From NCBI GenBank assembly GCA_030549495.1, contig JAUIRK010000971.1, forward strand, positions 248,001 to 312,000: a stretch of DNA of 64,000 nt, written 5' to 3'. The position numbers were made by a program, and so were the translations under genes. The notes beneath the pieces are model-generated. The model saw nothing but the letters and a program-made list of their open reading frames with translations, made no database searches and had not been told where the DNA came from. How positions within the stretch are numbered: the stretch's first letter is position 1; each line of letters starts with the position of its first letter. Positions 1-12,602 of this stretch are shown here, in pieces. The stretch is from Nectonema munidae. Its lineage: Eukaryota > Nematomorpha > Nectonematoida > Nectonematidae.

Positions 1-139
1 GCTTTATGTCCTAGCAAAGAGTCTTCTTTTACCAGATAAATTTCCATTGGAAATCGATACACACATCAGGAATGCACTCTCACCAAAGATTAACCATTTG
101 AGGACCAGTGTACCAAGAAATGAAATGCCTCTGCTTTAA
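1..139 (+). CDS. C-terminal end of an unidentified gene (partial)
   Basis: The frame starting at base 2 stays open from the window edge to a TAA, giving 45 residues that begin LYVLAKSLLLPDKFPLEIDT and end VPRNEMPLL. The amino acid mix (mixed charged and hydrophobic residues, few low-complexity runs) and codon use look like host coding DNA, unlike the AT-rich frames around it. Short AT-rich sequence with AATAAA-like motifs follows the stop. The rest of the gene lies left of the window, so neither the exon start nor the family can be determined. I do not recognise the protein. A chance open frame of this size is possible. Confidence 0.5.
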   Translation, partial: LYVLAKSLLLPDKFPLEIDTHIRNALSPKINHLRTSVPRNEMPLL

Positions 140-984
140 ACATATAAAATTTCTATCTTATAAACTGTTTGCACTAATGTGACGCTCCATTGTATGAAAC
201 AATAGCAGTGACAGCCAAACCTCTCCTAATGCTTTCATGCACTGGTTTTCGAAAATACATACTTATGTTTGAACTACTAAACAAAATTATAATTTCAATT
301 TTATCATTGAGTGTAAATGTATATCCCAGGCGAAATGGGCAGTTCACCCCCTATTATAACTCATATAAAATTTAGAAAATATTTACACACAATTTGTCAA
401 TTTAGATGAATATTAGAACATGTGAATTATCTTATCTACGGATGACCAATTTAAAGATAATGGGAGTGTAGGGTGTTAAGATTAACTCCTTATTTTTTTT
501 CTGGTTACAATGATGCCAATTTCTTGTCATTATCCTTTATATACCCTTTCAAGAAAATTCTCGAACTAAACAACTTCACATAGGTAATTGCAACTGACAT
601 GTATGCAGTTCAAATTTGCATCTAACTAATGAAGTATGGTGCCAAAAGTTTCAATGTGGTTCCCAGCTAAAAATTATTTACTCTAACAAAAGGAAAAAAC
701 TAATTTTTTACGCCCTGTGCTTAATCCTATCTCAACCACTAATTGATCTCTAAATATGTTTAATTTAAAGTTAGTGACATTGAAATGCGAATAGGTAGAT
801 AAGATTTTTTATTATACTGTCATGCCATGAATAATGAACAATGATTGATATATTGCTGTGTATCTGAGTTAAGACCCTCTAACAAGCATTTCTACATTTG
901 GCCTTGTAAACGGGAAGCATATAAAATTTTAAGGAGGATACACTTTTTTTATTTTGAAAAAATTTGAAATTTTTTAGCTATAAT
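140..984. other. AT-rich sequence without recognised genes
   Basis: Apart from a probable 3' flank of the preceding partial gene, I see only AT-rich sequence with short chance open frames. No splice-flanked coding segment or terminal-repeat element was found here. Confidence 0.5.
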
Positions 985-3195
985 GAGGGCAAACAAAAAA
1001 TTGACTTTATTAAAAGAAAATATTGACTTTTAAAAATAAAAAAATTGACTTTTAAAAATCAAAAAATTGACTTTTAAAAATAAAAAAATTGACTTTTAAA
1101 AATAAAAATTGACTTTTATGATTTTATTAAATTTTAAGCATAAAATAAAAAAACAAAATTATTTACAATTATAAAAAAAATCATGTAATTAAAAATATTG
1201 TCTGGATTAAAATTTCGATCTTTTTCTAATAACTTTCTGAGTTTTGAGAAGGATCTTTCAACTTCGCAACTAGATAGTAAATACGTATCAGGTGATATAC
1301 TTGAATTTTTCATTTCCATAATATCAGTTATTTGATTTTGTTCCATTCTACTTTTGATATATGGGATCAATTTGCATTCATCATTGTTAAAATGAAGTAA
1401 ACTTAAAACTTTGCTAGCGTCACATATTTTAAAAGTTCTTTTTTGCGATTGATCTATTAGCTCAATTATATTTTGAGCGTAGTTTTTTTAATTGATAACA
1501 AAGCTTTACATAAGTTAGGATTTTCTAAGCTTTTTCTTGCATTGTCAATCAAAATACCATTTTCACCATCAAAATTTTCCATAATTTTTTTTATCTCAGG
1601 AAGATTTTTACTAAAGTAAAGAGTTGCTTCCAACCAACTACCCCATCTTGTAATTATAGGAACTGGTGGGTAACCAATTTCAGAGAAAAAAACGTCTTGT
1701 TTTGTTCTTTATCGTAAGAGCTTTAAAACTTGAAATTAATGCATCCACTTCAGGATAAAAAGTTTTAATTTTTAGAGCACAGTTGAGCAATAAGTGGGAA
1801 ATGCATGTAACGTGAAAAAAGTTAGGAAACATTACTTTTAAATTCTTAGCTGCGGCAGTATTGTATCTAGCACCATCTGTTATCAAAAGCAAAACGTGTT
1901 TTCTATCTATGTGAAACTCTTTCAACGTATCGTCGATAAAATAAGTCAACGTTTGTGAATTTATATGTGCTTCAAAAGGAGCCTTTTTGATCAAGTAAGT
2001 TTTTTGAGGTTCTACCAATGTTCCAGCAATAACATTTAAGAATACACAATTCGTAATAATGGTTTTATCAACCATCAGAAACCCGTCTTGATTTTTTAAT
2101 AAACTTTTAATTTTTTGAAGTTTCTCATCTTCTAATTTCGAAACCAAGTTTCTACATGTTGTAACAGAAGGAACTTGTCTTCTGAGATTTTGAAAAAGTG
2201 AAACAATGCTCGAATGGCAAAGTTTGTGCAATGGAATATTAGCTTCTAGGAGGGCTGTAATCAATTTCTTTTTAAAGTCATCGGAAGTAGTATCAGTGGA
2301 AACTTTTCAATCCTGCTGTTGGCATAACTATCTTTAAGATGTTTTTCGTGTTTTGGGATTTTTCTGTGACTTTCAATAAAAAAAAGTTTTATCGTGTTTT
2401 ACTTCTACCAAACATAACTTGCAAAAAAGTTTGTCTTTGCTTTGTGATAGTGAAAACTCGTTTGGATATTTTGTAATAATGAGTGATATTTTCATAGAAT
2501 TACCTCTAGAGCTTTTAGGCATAATTGTATAATTTTTTAAAATTAAAAATAAATAAGTTCACACGAAACTTGTTTATAAAACGAGAATAAATAAAAAAAG
2601 AGAAGTTGTTTAATCTTTCTTAAGAAGGATTTAACTGGGTACTTATAGGCAAAATTATTTAATTCTAAGATATGAAAAAAATCTGCCCCCACAGTCTTAT
2701 CTACGAACCAGATGTGAATAAGTGTATGTATGCAGTTCATACAATGAACATTTTAGAGTGCAACTGTTTTAATTGCTAACACATGAGGACTTATTTATTT
2801 AGAAGATGTATACAATCTACTTTTAACATATAAATCTAAACACATGCTGGCTGATATTGTGTATAAGTGTATGAATGTTTAACAATTGAAAACAGGAATT
2901 TCAAGAATATTTACATTACATGATTTTTACTTTTACTCGGGTTTATTTTAATTATTTTTTAATAAAACTATATTTTTTGTTACTTTGAATAAAATAATAA
3001 TCAAAAAACAAAACCTACCTAAAAATGGACTTTTATTGATTTTTTAAAAAAATTGACTTTTAAAATAAAATTGGCTTTCATTGACATAAAAAAACGTTAA
3101 ATTAGTCGTTTTTTATAAAAATAACAAAAAATGCTTTCATAAAATGTATTTTTATTTATAACAAAACTTGACTTTATTGACTTTTGATTGCCCTG
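985..3195 (-). mobile_element. hAT DNA transposon, CGGBP1-like group, copy A
   Basis: The outer ends read GAGGGCAA and TTGCCCTG, a near-perfect hAT-style terminal inverted repeat. The flanks GCTATAAT and GTTATAAT form an 8-bp target duplication with one change. Just inside the left end the motif TTGACTTTTAAAAAT is repeated about five times, and TTGACTTT recurs at the right end; such subterminal repeats are typical transposase-binding sites in hAT elements. The interior holds a broken transposase on the - strand. Ends and layout match the copy at 7750-10044, so both belong to one family. At about 2.2 kb the length is near full for this type. Confidence 0.9.
1134..2522 (-). pseudogene. hAT transposase pseudogene (copy A)
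   Basis: Translation starts MPKSSRGNSMKISL and runs into a BED-like zinc finger (CKLC...H....H, about residues 30-60), then the RNase H-like core, including GFLMVDKTI and LLITDGARYN, and ends with the hAT dimerisation region CEVERSFSKLRKLLEKDRNF. Motif order matches the copy at 7889-9300 and CGGBP1-like hAT transposases. The reading frame is interrupted by several frameshifts and stops: the long central piece covers 1680-2264 and the C-terminal piece 1134-1370, with coding similarity continuing between them in other frames. It cannot make an active protein. Family assignment rests on recognised motifs, not on a search. Confidence 0.85.
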
Positions 3196-3820
3196 GTTAT
3201 AATATATATTTTGATGCAGAACTAACATAATTTAAAGGAAAGAATGGAATTTTTTTAAATGAACAATGTAGTATAAATTTTTTTTTGTAGTTTTCGACTT
3301 TGTTAAAAACTTATTTAAAAATTGGATAATGTAAGTTTTAAATAGGCAATCAGGCACTATTTATATAGAAATCTTAGAACCATTTGTGCAATTTAATATT
3401 TCCGAAGTTGTACTCGTTGAAAATCGTGATTTATAATCGAATTCTTGAAATCTTTACGATGTTTATGTTCTTGCGAATAGAGAATTTAGTAAAAATAGAA
3501 GTACTGCAAAACTTTGCAGAATCCATATTTTATTTATTTTGCATTCACCAGCTAAGAATCGATTCTCTCGTTATTGGCCTTGAACTAAGATGATAATGGC
3601 TTCTTGCTATAACGAGAGCAAAATCTCTTTGTGTCAAAGTCAGATAAGTAATCAATGTTTTCCCATACTCGGATCAATTGAATATTTGTTCAAATCAAAG
3701 TAACTTAGCTGTCCCAGCGATATATAGCAGCTGGTAATTTCGCCCTTCTCTTGAAGTGTCTACCTTTCTTTGTTTGTTCACGCAAAGAATCCGAAGTGTT
3801 CAAACTAATCCATGATTTAA

Positions 3821-3951
3821 CCCATTTACGACCAATGTTCCTATTATGGAACATAAGTAATTTCATCTTCGTCTGCTTTTTTCAATGACTTTGAATATAA
3901 ATCGTCTGCGTTTTTTTTAGATATCGTCTGCTTTGCGTGGTCTTAAATGGG
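3821..3951 (+). repeat. piggyBac-type MITE, family A, copy 1
   Basis: A 131-bp element begins CCCATTTACGACCA and ends TGGTCTTAAATGGG, giving inverted ends, and is flanked on both sides by TTAA. TTAA duplication plus CCC/GGG termini is the signature of piggyBac-superfamily insertions. The core contains the motifs TTCATCTTCGTCTGC and ATCGTCTGC shared by the other copies at 19462, 44629, 45443 and 51543. It has no coding capacity. Confidence 0.9.
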
Positions 3952-3955
3952 TTAA

Positions 3956-5282
3956 GGGGAAATTTTTTTTTAATAATTTTTTATTCTGTATATTTTAATT
4001 TAAATAAATTGTTGCCTATGTAATAACATTTTTTTAATTGTTTTTAGATTTTTATTTTTTGTAAATTTGGTTAATTTTTTCCGCCTTTAATTTTGAATAA
4101 TGTTATACATTTTGATATTTTTAATTTCTTATTTAAATATTTTTTGATTATAATAAAAGAAAATAACATATTTCTCAATTCCAGAACTTTTAACATTCCG
4201 ACGATCATTATAACAGCAATGTCGCAAAGAAAGAAAACGATTGGGCTTCAAAATTTAGATCCTTAAAAATGAAAATGAGCAGTTAAAGCAAAACCTCTTA
4301 ATTTGGCTCACACTGCAGTGATTTTAGGGTGCTATCGAGTCCTTTCTCTTGGACGCGCGCCGATGAGTTAACTGTATGCCTATGACAGAAAGTGAACTTT
4401 TTTTCCAAATTTTGTAAATCATGTTTGCATAGTGAATGTTTTTCTTTTCCCAAATTGAAATATCATGTCATATCCATCTCATGGAACAGCAAAGAAAAAA
4501 ATTGCTTTTAAATAAATAAACAACATCAATAGAGTAATTTTACGAGGATGTAGTAACTTTCATGACATTGTACTTTTCGAAATTTTGTCAATAGTCCTAT
4601 CCGATTATGCACTATACTGTAATTTGTTTCTCGTCCTCCTCCTCCATTTTTTCTTCTCAATATTTTCGTCATCATTCTTCTTTATTTCAATAAAATAAAA
4701 TTGATTTCAGCGTTCTCAATGATGCTTGCGTTCTGACAATCATCCTTAAGTCTGATGCTTCTTCCTCACTAAAAATCTTTCTTTTTTTTATATCCTTTTT
4801 TGCCTTGTTGCATTTTCGAAAAAGTGTTCTCTCTCTCTCTCTCTGTCTTTCTATCCCTTTGGCCGCAGCCATCTATACTTTGTGAACACAATTGCACTTC
4901 GTTTATGTCTTTGCTATGGAGTGCATGATGTCCTGTGTAGTTTACTCAATATACGCCAAGCAAGAAACTTCATCACTCAAACCAACCACTATCTTCTATG
5001 TCTTTTTACTTTCTTTTCTCAAAATCAGTACAACAACAGAGCAGCTTATTTATGAGTATTGCTTTTGCGTGCACGTATCAAGGTTGCATGCATGCGCATG
5101 CATGCGCGCGTGCATGCAGGTATCCTGCCTTACTTCTTTCTCTTTTGAGTCAGTCAGTCAGTCATGAAAATGCACTCATCATCAATTGAACATGTTTCTT
5201 TCATCATCTTTAGATCCTCTTGTGCTAACGCGTTTTCTTCCTATCCCAACTTCTGTACTTCGAATCATTTTCGTTTCTTTTA
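3956..5282. other. Non-coding stretch with simple repeats
   Basis: No supported gene. It contains a CT microsatellite near 4829-4847 and an alternating purine/pyrimidine stretch near 5084-5124 built from GCATGCATGC and GCGCGTGC units, which is self-complementary in places and could adopt left-handed or hairpin forms. The Arg-rich frame across the CT tract is a by-product of that repeat. Confidence 0.6.
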
Positions 5283-5385
5283 CCCTTTGAGGAGTAGAGT
5301 GACTACTCTCAATTGAATATATAAAATTCGATTGAAAAAAAAACAGATGATTATTTATATCTTCGCAATTGTCGTTGTCAAAGGG
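5283..5385. repeat. piggyBac-type MITE, family B, copy 1
   Basis: A 103-bp element runs from CCCTTTGAGG to TTGTCAAAGGG. The right flank is TTAA and the left flank TTTA, one change from a TTAA duplication. The inverted ends differ from family A but resemble the repeats at 17670, 23056 and 53166. Confidence 0.75.
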
Positions 5386-6065
5386 TTAAATAAAATAGCA
5401 CATCTTGTTCGTTTCTTATTTTTCCAAAAATGTATTTTTTATTTGATTTACACAGAACAAATATGATGTTTAACACTCCAACTGCGTCAATTGCGACAAA
5501 TTTCAGGGTTTTAATTTATTGATACAATCCTGACATTTTTCATTACATTTTTTTAATATCAATATTCATCTACAACATTCAAAACATATATCTCTTCTTC
5601 TTTTTTTATATCTTATATTTTCAATAAAATGTTCTTTTTATCTCTTTTTCAATAATATATAAAAAAATAAAAATGTGTTTGCATTAAAAATTAATGAATT
5701 TTTGTACAGCGTTTAAAAACAAAACGTATTTTACAAAATTTATTCAGCGTGTTTAAATATTTAAATCTATTTAACGCGTTCAGGTTTTGGTTTTTCTAAA
5801 ATCAATTTTTTCATTCTCATTCAGTTTTTATATGACAAGACAGGCCATTTTTATTTTATACCCATATGGGTTATACTTACGTCCTCCAAACAAAATCTCT
5901 GTCCGTACAAAATTCATTTGAGGCGCCTATAACTTTCAAATTAATTTAGAAATTAAAGAAAGTAATCTATTATAATACAAAAGAAATTTTAAATTAAACA
6001 GGAAAATAAGATAGCTATTTTATTTGCATCAAACTTCAATAAGTGATGATTTATTGATCATTTAA

Positions 6066-6500
6066 AGCCGTGTTTCTCAACCTTATTTTACTTATGAACC
6101 CCTTTTCACTTCTTTTTTTCTTGGCGGACCCCTTCATAAAAATTGGACAAAAAATATTTATTTTAATATTTTTCACTAATAAAATTTTTGAGGTTATGAT
6201 AAGGAAAATAGTATATACTTAGAATTCATATTGAAATAATATCAAATCTAATGCAATAATTTTTATAATAAAAAAAGAAAGACATTTGTTGAGATCCCTG
6301 TTGTTGATGCTGCTCAACGACTTTCTTTATATCTGGTTGCGTTGAAGTTAATGCTAGTCGTAAAGCACCTCTTTTTACGATGTCAAGTCTATTGCGAACT
6401 TTTTATAATAACGCGGTTATGAGATGGTTTTCTTCATGGACCACCAAAATATCATTCTGAACCCCTAATTTATAATATTTCGCCTGTGGACCCCCTGAAT
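6066..6500. repeat. hAT-type MITE, copy 1
   Basis: The left part reads GTGTTTCTCAACC followed by an AT-rich body, and the right part carries GGACCCCCTG-like sequence. The roughly 370-bp core (from TTGGACAAAAAATATTTATT to CATGGACCACCAAAATATCA) recurs with high similarity at 18824-19190. Ends of the TCTCAACC / GGTTGAGAACC kind are characteristic of non-autonomous hAT elements. There is no coding capacity. Confidence 0.7.
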
Positions 6501-7749
6501 TATTATGTGAATTCCTCACAGATCAAATTTGCCTTACCAAATCTTTGAGGGTCTTTGTGCCAAACCAGATTATCGCTAGAATTGATTTCGATCGAATCAA
6601 CCCTAGAGCACTCGCTTCGTGCCTTTCAAGAATTTAGTATATTCTTTTTAAAATTTAATGCAAAATTTCGCGAATCTTTAGAAGCCCTTCTCAGACGTGA
6701 CAAACAGCATAATTTACATCTAAAAGTGGTTTGTGTCCTATTTGAGTCGACTATCAAGAACTCAAATAGCTCTCGAACCCCGGACAAATGTACCTCCTTG
6801 ACCCCCCTCTGATAGTCTAAATATATATATTATTTTCGTTTGCATTTCTAATAGTATTAATTTTTTTTCATTTATTTTTTAGATCATTTCACAATCAGCT
6901 AGAAAAAAATAGGTATACATTATCATATTGACAATATTTATACTTTTATATTCGACTTTTACATCGCCAATCTTTTTCCACATCAATTGGTTACAAGTTT
7001 TTAAATGGGATGTTATGCAATACTCTGTTTAATACTTTCAATACTCTCACATATCGGAAAAGTGGGAAAATGTGTAACTAAACGACGACGAAGACATATA
7101 ATGATGAGTATAGTCACTTTTTAGACTTCATTATGAGCTTCTTCACATGCCTTTGTGGCGCCCTAGGCAAAAGTTTCTGTGTCGTCACTCTCCCCCTTGC
7201 ATAATGTAACTGATTTGTTAAGTGTCTGTGCTCACTTGATTGGATTTAGTCAAAATATATCTCCATTAGATGGGATACTAATTATAAGAATTTTCTCTCT
7301 AACAATGAAAGCGTATTCTTTGTATATATATTTTTTATAATTGGCGCTCCAAAGAAATGTCACGCCCGCTGATATGCCACATATGTTCACAGACAATAAT
7401 TTCAAAAATGTCCATTGATTGGTTTTTTATTAAGGCATTTTAGGCCAACGTTCCTAACGGTAACGCAGATCAACTATTACTTTGGATGAATTTACCAAAG
7501 TCATCCGCTTTGTTCGTTCGAAAATAAGCGCCTGCCGTGTCCATGCACCTCCACTGAAACTCTACAAGGGCGTGGCGAAATTGGAAAATGTTGCACAAAA
7601 ATTAGTATAAGAGTTTGAAAAAATAGACGCCATTCTTATTTCACCCTATAATTCAATTTCCATGGCAATAAATAAAAATAGTCATCGCAAAGTTTAGCGT
7701 AGTTATCATAAGCTATGATTAAAACTACACCGCAATCACTTCTTATTAG
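6501..7749. other. Non-coding stretch
   Basis: No supported gene or complete element. An 85-codon frame at 6555-6812 has no splice context and no recognisable motif, so I do not call it. Confidence 0.5.
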
Positions 7750-10044
7750 CAGGGCAAGGAAACATTGAAAACTTTTAAAAATTGACCTTATTTTTTAAAA
7801 AGTTTACTTTTTACTCAAAAAAGTTGACCTTGAAATTTTTTTGAAAGTAACATACGTTTACAAAAATGATTGTAAAGCTGTAAAAAATTTATTGAAATTT
7901 CAATGATTCATAGTCATTATTATTTTTTGAATTATAATAAAATATCATATACTTGCAAATATTTTCGTCTTTAAAATTTCGGTCTTTTTCCAGTAGTTTT
8001 TTTAATTTAGAAAACGAACGTTCAACTTCTGAAGTAGTTGCTTGACAGTCCTGTAGCTTCAAATATGTGCTTGGTGAAATTTCACAATTTTTCATTTCTA
8101 TTATTTCTTTTATTTGATTTTGATTGAAACGTCTTTCAAAATATTCCTTAATTTTGCATTCATCTTCACAAAAATTAATTTTGTTAAAATAATTGTAAGC
8201 ATCTTTTATCGAAAATCTAGAGTTTTGAGATTTTTCTACAAAATCAATCAAATCATTGTAGTTTTGCTTTATTGAGAGTAAATTTTTAGCCAGATCATGA
8301 TTATTTAAACTTTCTTTAGCTTTTTTTAACAAAATGCTGTCTTCACTATTGATGTTTTGAATAATTCGTCGAATGTTTGGAAGATACTCACAGTAATAAA
8401 GAGCACTTTTTAGCCAGCTTGCCCACCTTGTTATAATAGGAGTGGGTGGATATCCAATATCTTTAAAAAGAGAACGCCTCCTTTTGTTTTTGATTGTTAA
8501 AGCTTTAACCGAAGAAATTAAATCATAAACATTTTTGTAAAAAGCTTTCACTTTTAGAGCACAGTTATGGAGAAGATGAGAGAATCATGTCACGTGAAAG
8601 AGATTGGGAAATAAAATCTTCAAAGTTTTTCCAGCAGCTACATTATATGTAGCAGCATCTGTTAAAAGCAAACAAAAGTCGTTGCGTTCAATATCAAACT
8701 CTTTAATCACATCATCTACCAATATAGTTAGTTTTTCTGAGTTTAAGTGAGACTCATGAACTACAATTTTGATAAGATGTGTGACAGTTGAATGATTAAG
8801 TTTTCCAAGCAGAACATTTACAAAGATTTTACCGGATAGTTCTGTTTCATCAATCATTAAAAAATTTGTTGGTTTTTAATTAAATCTTTGATTTCTCGTA
8901 ATTTATTTGTCGCCAAGTCGTCTATTGCGTTTCTACAAGTTCTTTCAGATGGTAAAACTTTGCCAATACTTTGAAATAAAGACTTAATACTTGGATGGTT
9001 CAATTTATAAAGAGGAATGTTTGCTTCTAAAAATGCCGTTATCAAAATATTAGTAAAGTTTTTATCAGTGATCTTTACAAAGGATTCAAGACTTTTACTT
9101 CCAGAAGCATTATCAAGAATTCTTTTATGCTTTTGCGTTGATCTGTGCTTGTCCACAAAAAAAGTTTTTTCGTATTTCACTTCAGTCATGCATAATATAC
9201 AATACAAAGTACTTTTATCTGTAGAATAAGTGAATTTCTTCGGATATTTGAAAACGAAAGAAGATATTTTTTGAAAGTTGTTTTTAGCAGTTTTTGGCAT
9301 GTTTGATTTTATTTTTCAAAAATAACAACAGTTGAAGAAAATTGGACAACAAAAATAAAGTTTCTTATGAAAGATTTAAGGAAGTAATTGTTGAAAAAAT
9401 GAAAGATAAAGAAGCGCACTTATATTCAAAAATTAGTGTTGTTTAACAAGCATATGTTTATCGATCATCATCAAAGGTATGCGCAAATTACAAGCACATA
9501 AAATATAGGCCTACATGTAATGAACATCTAGTCATGATGATTATATTACAGTATGCAAGCTATAGTAAATATAACAAGTTGAAAACAGGAAATAAGCACT
9601 GCTGTTTACAGATATCATTTAAATTTAATGCCAGTAAGATGCGAATCCACTCTATATAATAAAAGAACACACCATCTTAGAGTATTAAGGTATGAGGAGT
9701 ACCTGTGCAAATATGTGTCTACTGTAAAAATATGTCTCATTCATAAACAATTTAAAAGCAGAAATAAGAAAAGCGTTGATAAAAATAACTCTCAATTGAT
9801 TGAAAGTATTACTCAGTTTCTCTTTTTTAATAAATAAAAAGTTATATACGTTTTTATTATAAGTAAAAATAATTCAAGTTGTGAAAAAAATAAAAATTTA
9901 CTTTATTGACATTATAATAAAAAGTTGACTTTTGTTGACCTATAAATTACTCAACAAAAGATCATTAAAGTTCGAAATAAAAGAAAAAATTGTTTATCAA
10001 CAATAACTAAAGCTTACGAAAAAATTGACTTTTACTTGCCCTGC
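7750..10044 (-). mobile_element. hAT DNA transposon, CGGBP1-like group, copy B (nearly intact)
   Basis: The element is bounded by CAGGGCAA and TTGCCCTG and by a perfect 8-bp target duplication, CTTATTAG, on both sides. Subterminal TTGACTTT-type motifs repeat inside both ends. The single transposase reading frame lies on the - strand with only two interruptions, and the perfect duplication argues for a younger insertion than copy A. Total length about 2.3 kb. The 400-bp stretch upstream of the transposase start presumably held its promoter and 5' sequence. Confidence 0.93.
7889..9300 (-). pseudogene. hAT transposase, one frameshift and one stop from open
   Basis: Translation starts MPKTAKNNFQKISSFVFKYP. 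A BED-type zinc finger follows (CILCMTEVKYEKTFF...H.....KHKR, about residues 35-60), then the RNase H-like core with FLMIDETELSG and LLLTDAATYN, then GYPPTPIITRWASWL, and a C-terminal hAT dimerisation domain with SEVERSFSKLKKLLEKDR. Near 8860 the frame shifts by one base between IKNQQ and FLMIDET, and near 8583 a TGA replaces the Cys codon found in copy A (HVTCISHLL there, HVT-stop-FSHLL here). Otherwise about 470 codons are colinear with a complete CGGBP1-like hAT transposase. The first ATG lies at the expected place before the zinc finger. Confidence 0.9.
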
Positions 10045-12401
10045 TTATTAGATATGAATTTGGATGGGAATAGCAAAATTAGCACATAATTTGAGTTGAC
10101 ATGCTACAATGTTATACTGAAATAAGTCACACTTAAAAAGCCTCTAAAATGAAAGAATTAATTTACTCTATAAGTTTGACAATAATTATTTAAAAATGTT
10201 TCATTGAGCCAGAAAGAGTTAAAAAGAGGCTTAGGTAGGAAGAAAGGATGTATTTTTTATGATACAAGTGATTCGCCCATTCATCTATCGCAAAATTGAT
10301 TGTCAAAGAGAGAAAGTTTTACTGATTTCCAATTATTTTTTGTCCATGACATCTCAGATGCCCGTTTCCACCATTTTACATCATCGTGCGAAAGCTCGCT
10401 AAAGAGAAGAGAGTCAGACATGGGTGAACTGTCTGCTGTCGCCTTTGTTTATGAGCATAGCGTGTTTATGCTTGTTCGATGCTACGCAAAATGTACTCTT
10501 TCCTTTCCCCACTTGCGAAATAATGCAATTCTTCTCTAATAATAATAATGTTGTGATTGTGCTTTTGCGCGCGCTTACGTCTAACCTACATTTCCAGCAC
10601 TACTTTACATTATGCCAACAGCTCCACGCGATGTACTACTCCCACTTGTACCAGCACCGGCACGCGTATAAACTTTTTAAGCTAGAATCCTGTCTTGACT
10701 TGGAAGAGGGAAATAATTGCACACGTTTTTTTACTACAAACTGTTTTATGTTCATTCACTACTCTTCATCGAGTCTCCGATTTAGGAAGGCAGCGCTTGG
10801 GATTATTGAGCTTTTCAGTTTATAATACTTCAATCAAGTTTAGTTCTATTTTCTAAGGGAAGAGTTGTACTTTTCTGATCTTTAAGATGTTGTGATTAGA
10901 TTTCAAAGTTGTGGAGTCGGAGATTTGAAAGGGATCGGTGGGTTTGGAATCGGTGTTGGAAATTTTCCTTTCGACTTTGCAATATTGGTAAATATTCCTT
11001 GTGTAACACAAGTGATAATGTATACAGGCATCATTACCTTCGCTTAACGGACTCGTTGAATTTTTTCTCCCAAGTTTTTCATACGGATTTTGGGTAAATG
11101 GTGTCAATAAAAACCCCTCTTGAAAGTTTAACGTAAATTCCTATTTTCAGGGTATTCTTTCAAAACATAAAAAAGCTACTTATCTCCAGAAACAAGATGA
11201 TGATAAAAGTAAAACTCTTGCTAATTTGTTTCTCATAAATGGCCTTATTTCGAAAATGATAATAATCGGTTTTATGGCTAGATTTCCAGTAAGCTAGGAT
11301 TCAGCTGGTTTTATTACAAACATGGATGTTTGGTTTCTTTCTCCATTGTTGTAAGAAATTTGACAAAAGTTTTCACGACGCATCGTCCTCCTTTTTGCGC
11401 ATTCTGGACTTGGGACCAGACAATTGTGGAGTTTTGAATATGATGTAACGATGAAACAAAAATAAATCAAAATAGTTCAATTGAATATTGAAACAAGAAC
11501 CATCTTCAAGTCGACAAAAGTATATCATCAGTATTAATAGTAAGTAAAAAGACGAGCTTGAGTTTATTCGACAAAAATGGGGATGGAAAAACGAGTTGTA
11601 ACTTTGATATTTTGACACATCTTATGGTTATATTATGTTCCTAGAAGTCCCCCTTCTCCGATTTTAAGAGAAATTTTGAAAGAAATTTTCATTATACTTC
11701 AGAGATGCAAGATTCGAGTCGTGTTCAACTGTAACGAGACGTAACTCGATTTTCCATAAAAAAATTTCAATATAAAATCACAGCGCCACAGAGAATTCGA
11801 AGATTTGCTTGTGTGGCGGAAATTATGAAATTTGGACACTTTAAATCAGCAGCCACTTGGCCAGGTCTATCACGATTCTAAATGCGCTACATCGGATTTT
11901 GACAGGGTGGCGCAAAGAACTCTAAAGGGAGTACTGTATCAGGATGCTTCAAACGCTGAAGAAAAAGGCGATCCTTCATTGAAAATATGCATGAAACAAG
12001 TCACGTAGCAATAGATTGGTGAATATGGTCCACATTGAGATCGTTGCATCTCATCCAACAGAAGATCACAAAAATTGCGAGTTATACAATCCTTGAAAAC
12101 ATATTTAAACTATTGCCACTATTTAGCAAAAATGTATTAAGCTAGAATGAAAAAGAATCGTAAAACAAGCGAAAACCTGCGATATGATAGGACTCACAAT
12201 AATGGAGAGAATTTTGAAAAAATTTGAAGACGAAAAGATTGAATAATGGTGTCACATGTCGATAAACAAACAAACAATTCTTCGTGACCTTTTTACGATG
12301 ATGCGTGTCGTTTTTATGAAACGTATTTTTGTAAAATCTCAATTTTTCTATTTTTAGAATAAATATTGATGGTTTAATTTTGTTTTTATTTAACTTTTAA
12401 G
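10045..12401. other. Long stretch without a supported gene
   Basis: Mostly AT-rich sequence. A somewhat GC-richer part (10370-10720) has overlapping chance frames but no convincing splice sites. A 59-codon open frame at 11829-12008 reads like worn coding DNA but matches nothing I know (see findings). Confidence 0.5.
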
Positions 12402-12546
12402 GGTAAAGGTACCGTGAGGTGTTTTCATCGAAAAGACAATTGCGTTGCACGTGTCTAACTATGAGGAAAGTAGGCTTGATGGGAGATCGAATCCAAGACC
12501 TTGAGTTATCAAAAGCCAGTATCTAACCAACCTTACTTACACCCCT
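12402..12546 (-). repeat. tRNA-derived SINE, copy 1
   Basis: Read on the - strand this is a short tRNA-like head with a polymerase III B box (TTCGATC-type) followed by a tail ending in ACCTCACGGTACC-like sequence. It aligns along its length with the + strand copy at 59528 and the - strand copy at 53346. All contain CTCAAGGT, AAGCCTACTTTCCTCAT-like and GGTACC blocks in the same order. Confidence 0.75.
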
Positions 12547-12602
12547 TGTTAATTTTAAACAAGATTAGGGGTAAGTAAAACGATTCTTTTTAATCTTTCT
12601 TT

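Noticed and set aside
4687-4872. Arg/Glu-rich open frame on the - strand
   Set aside because: It is produced by the CT microsatellite and has no splice context.
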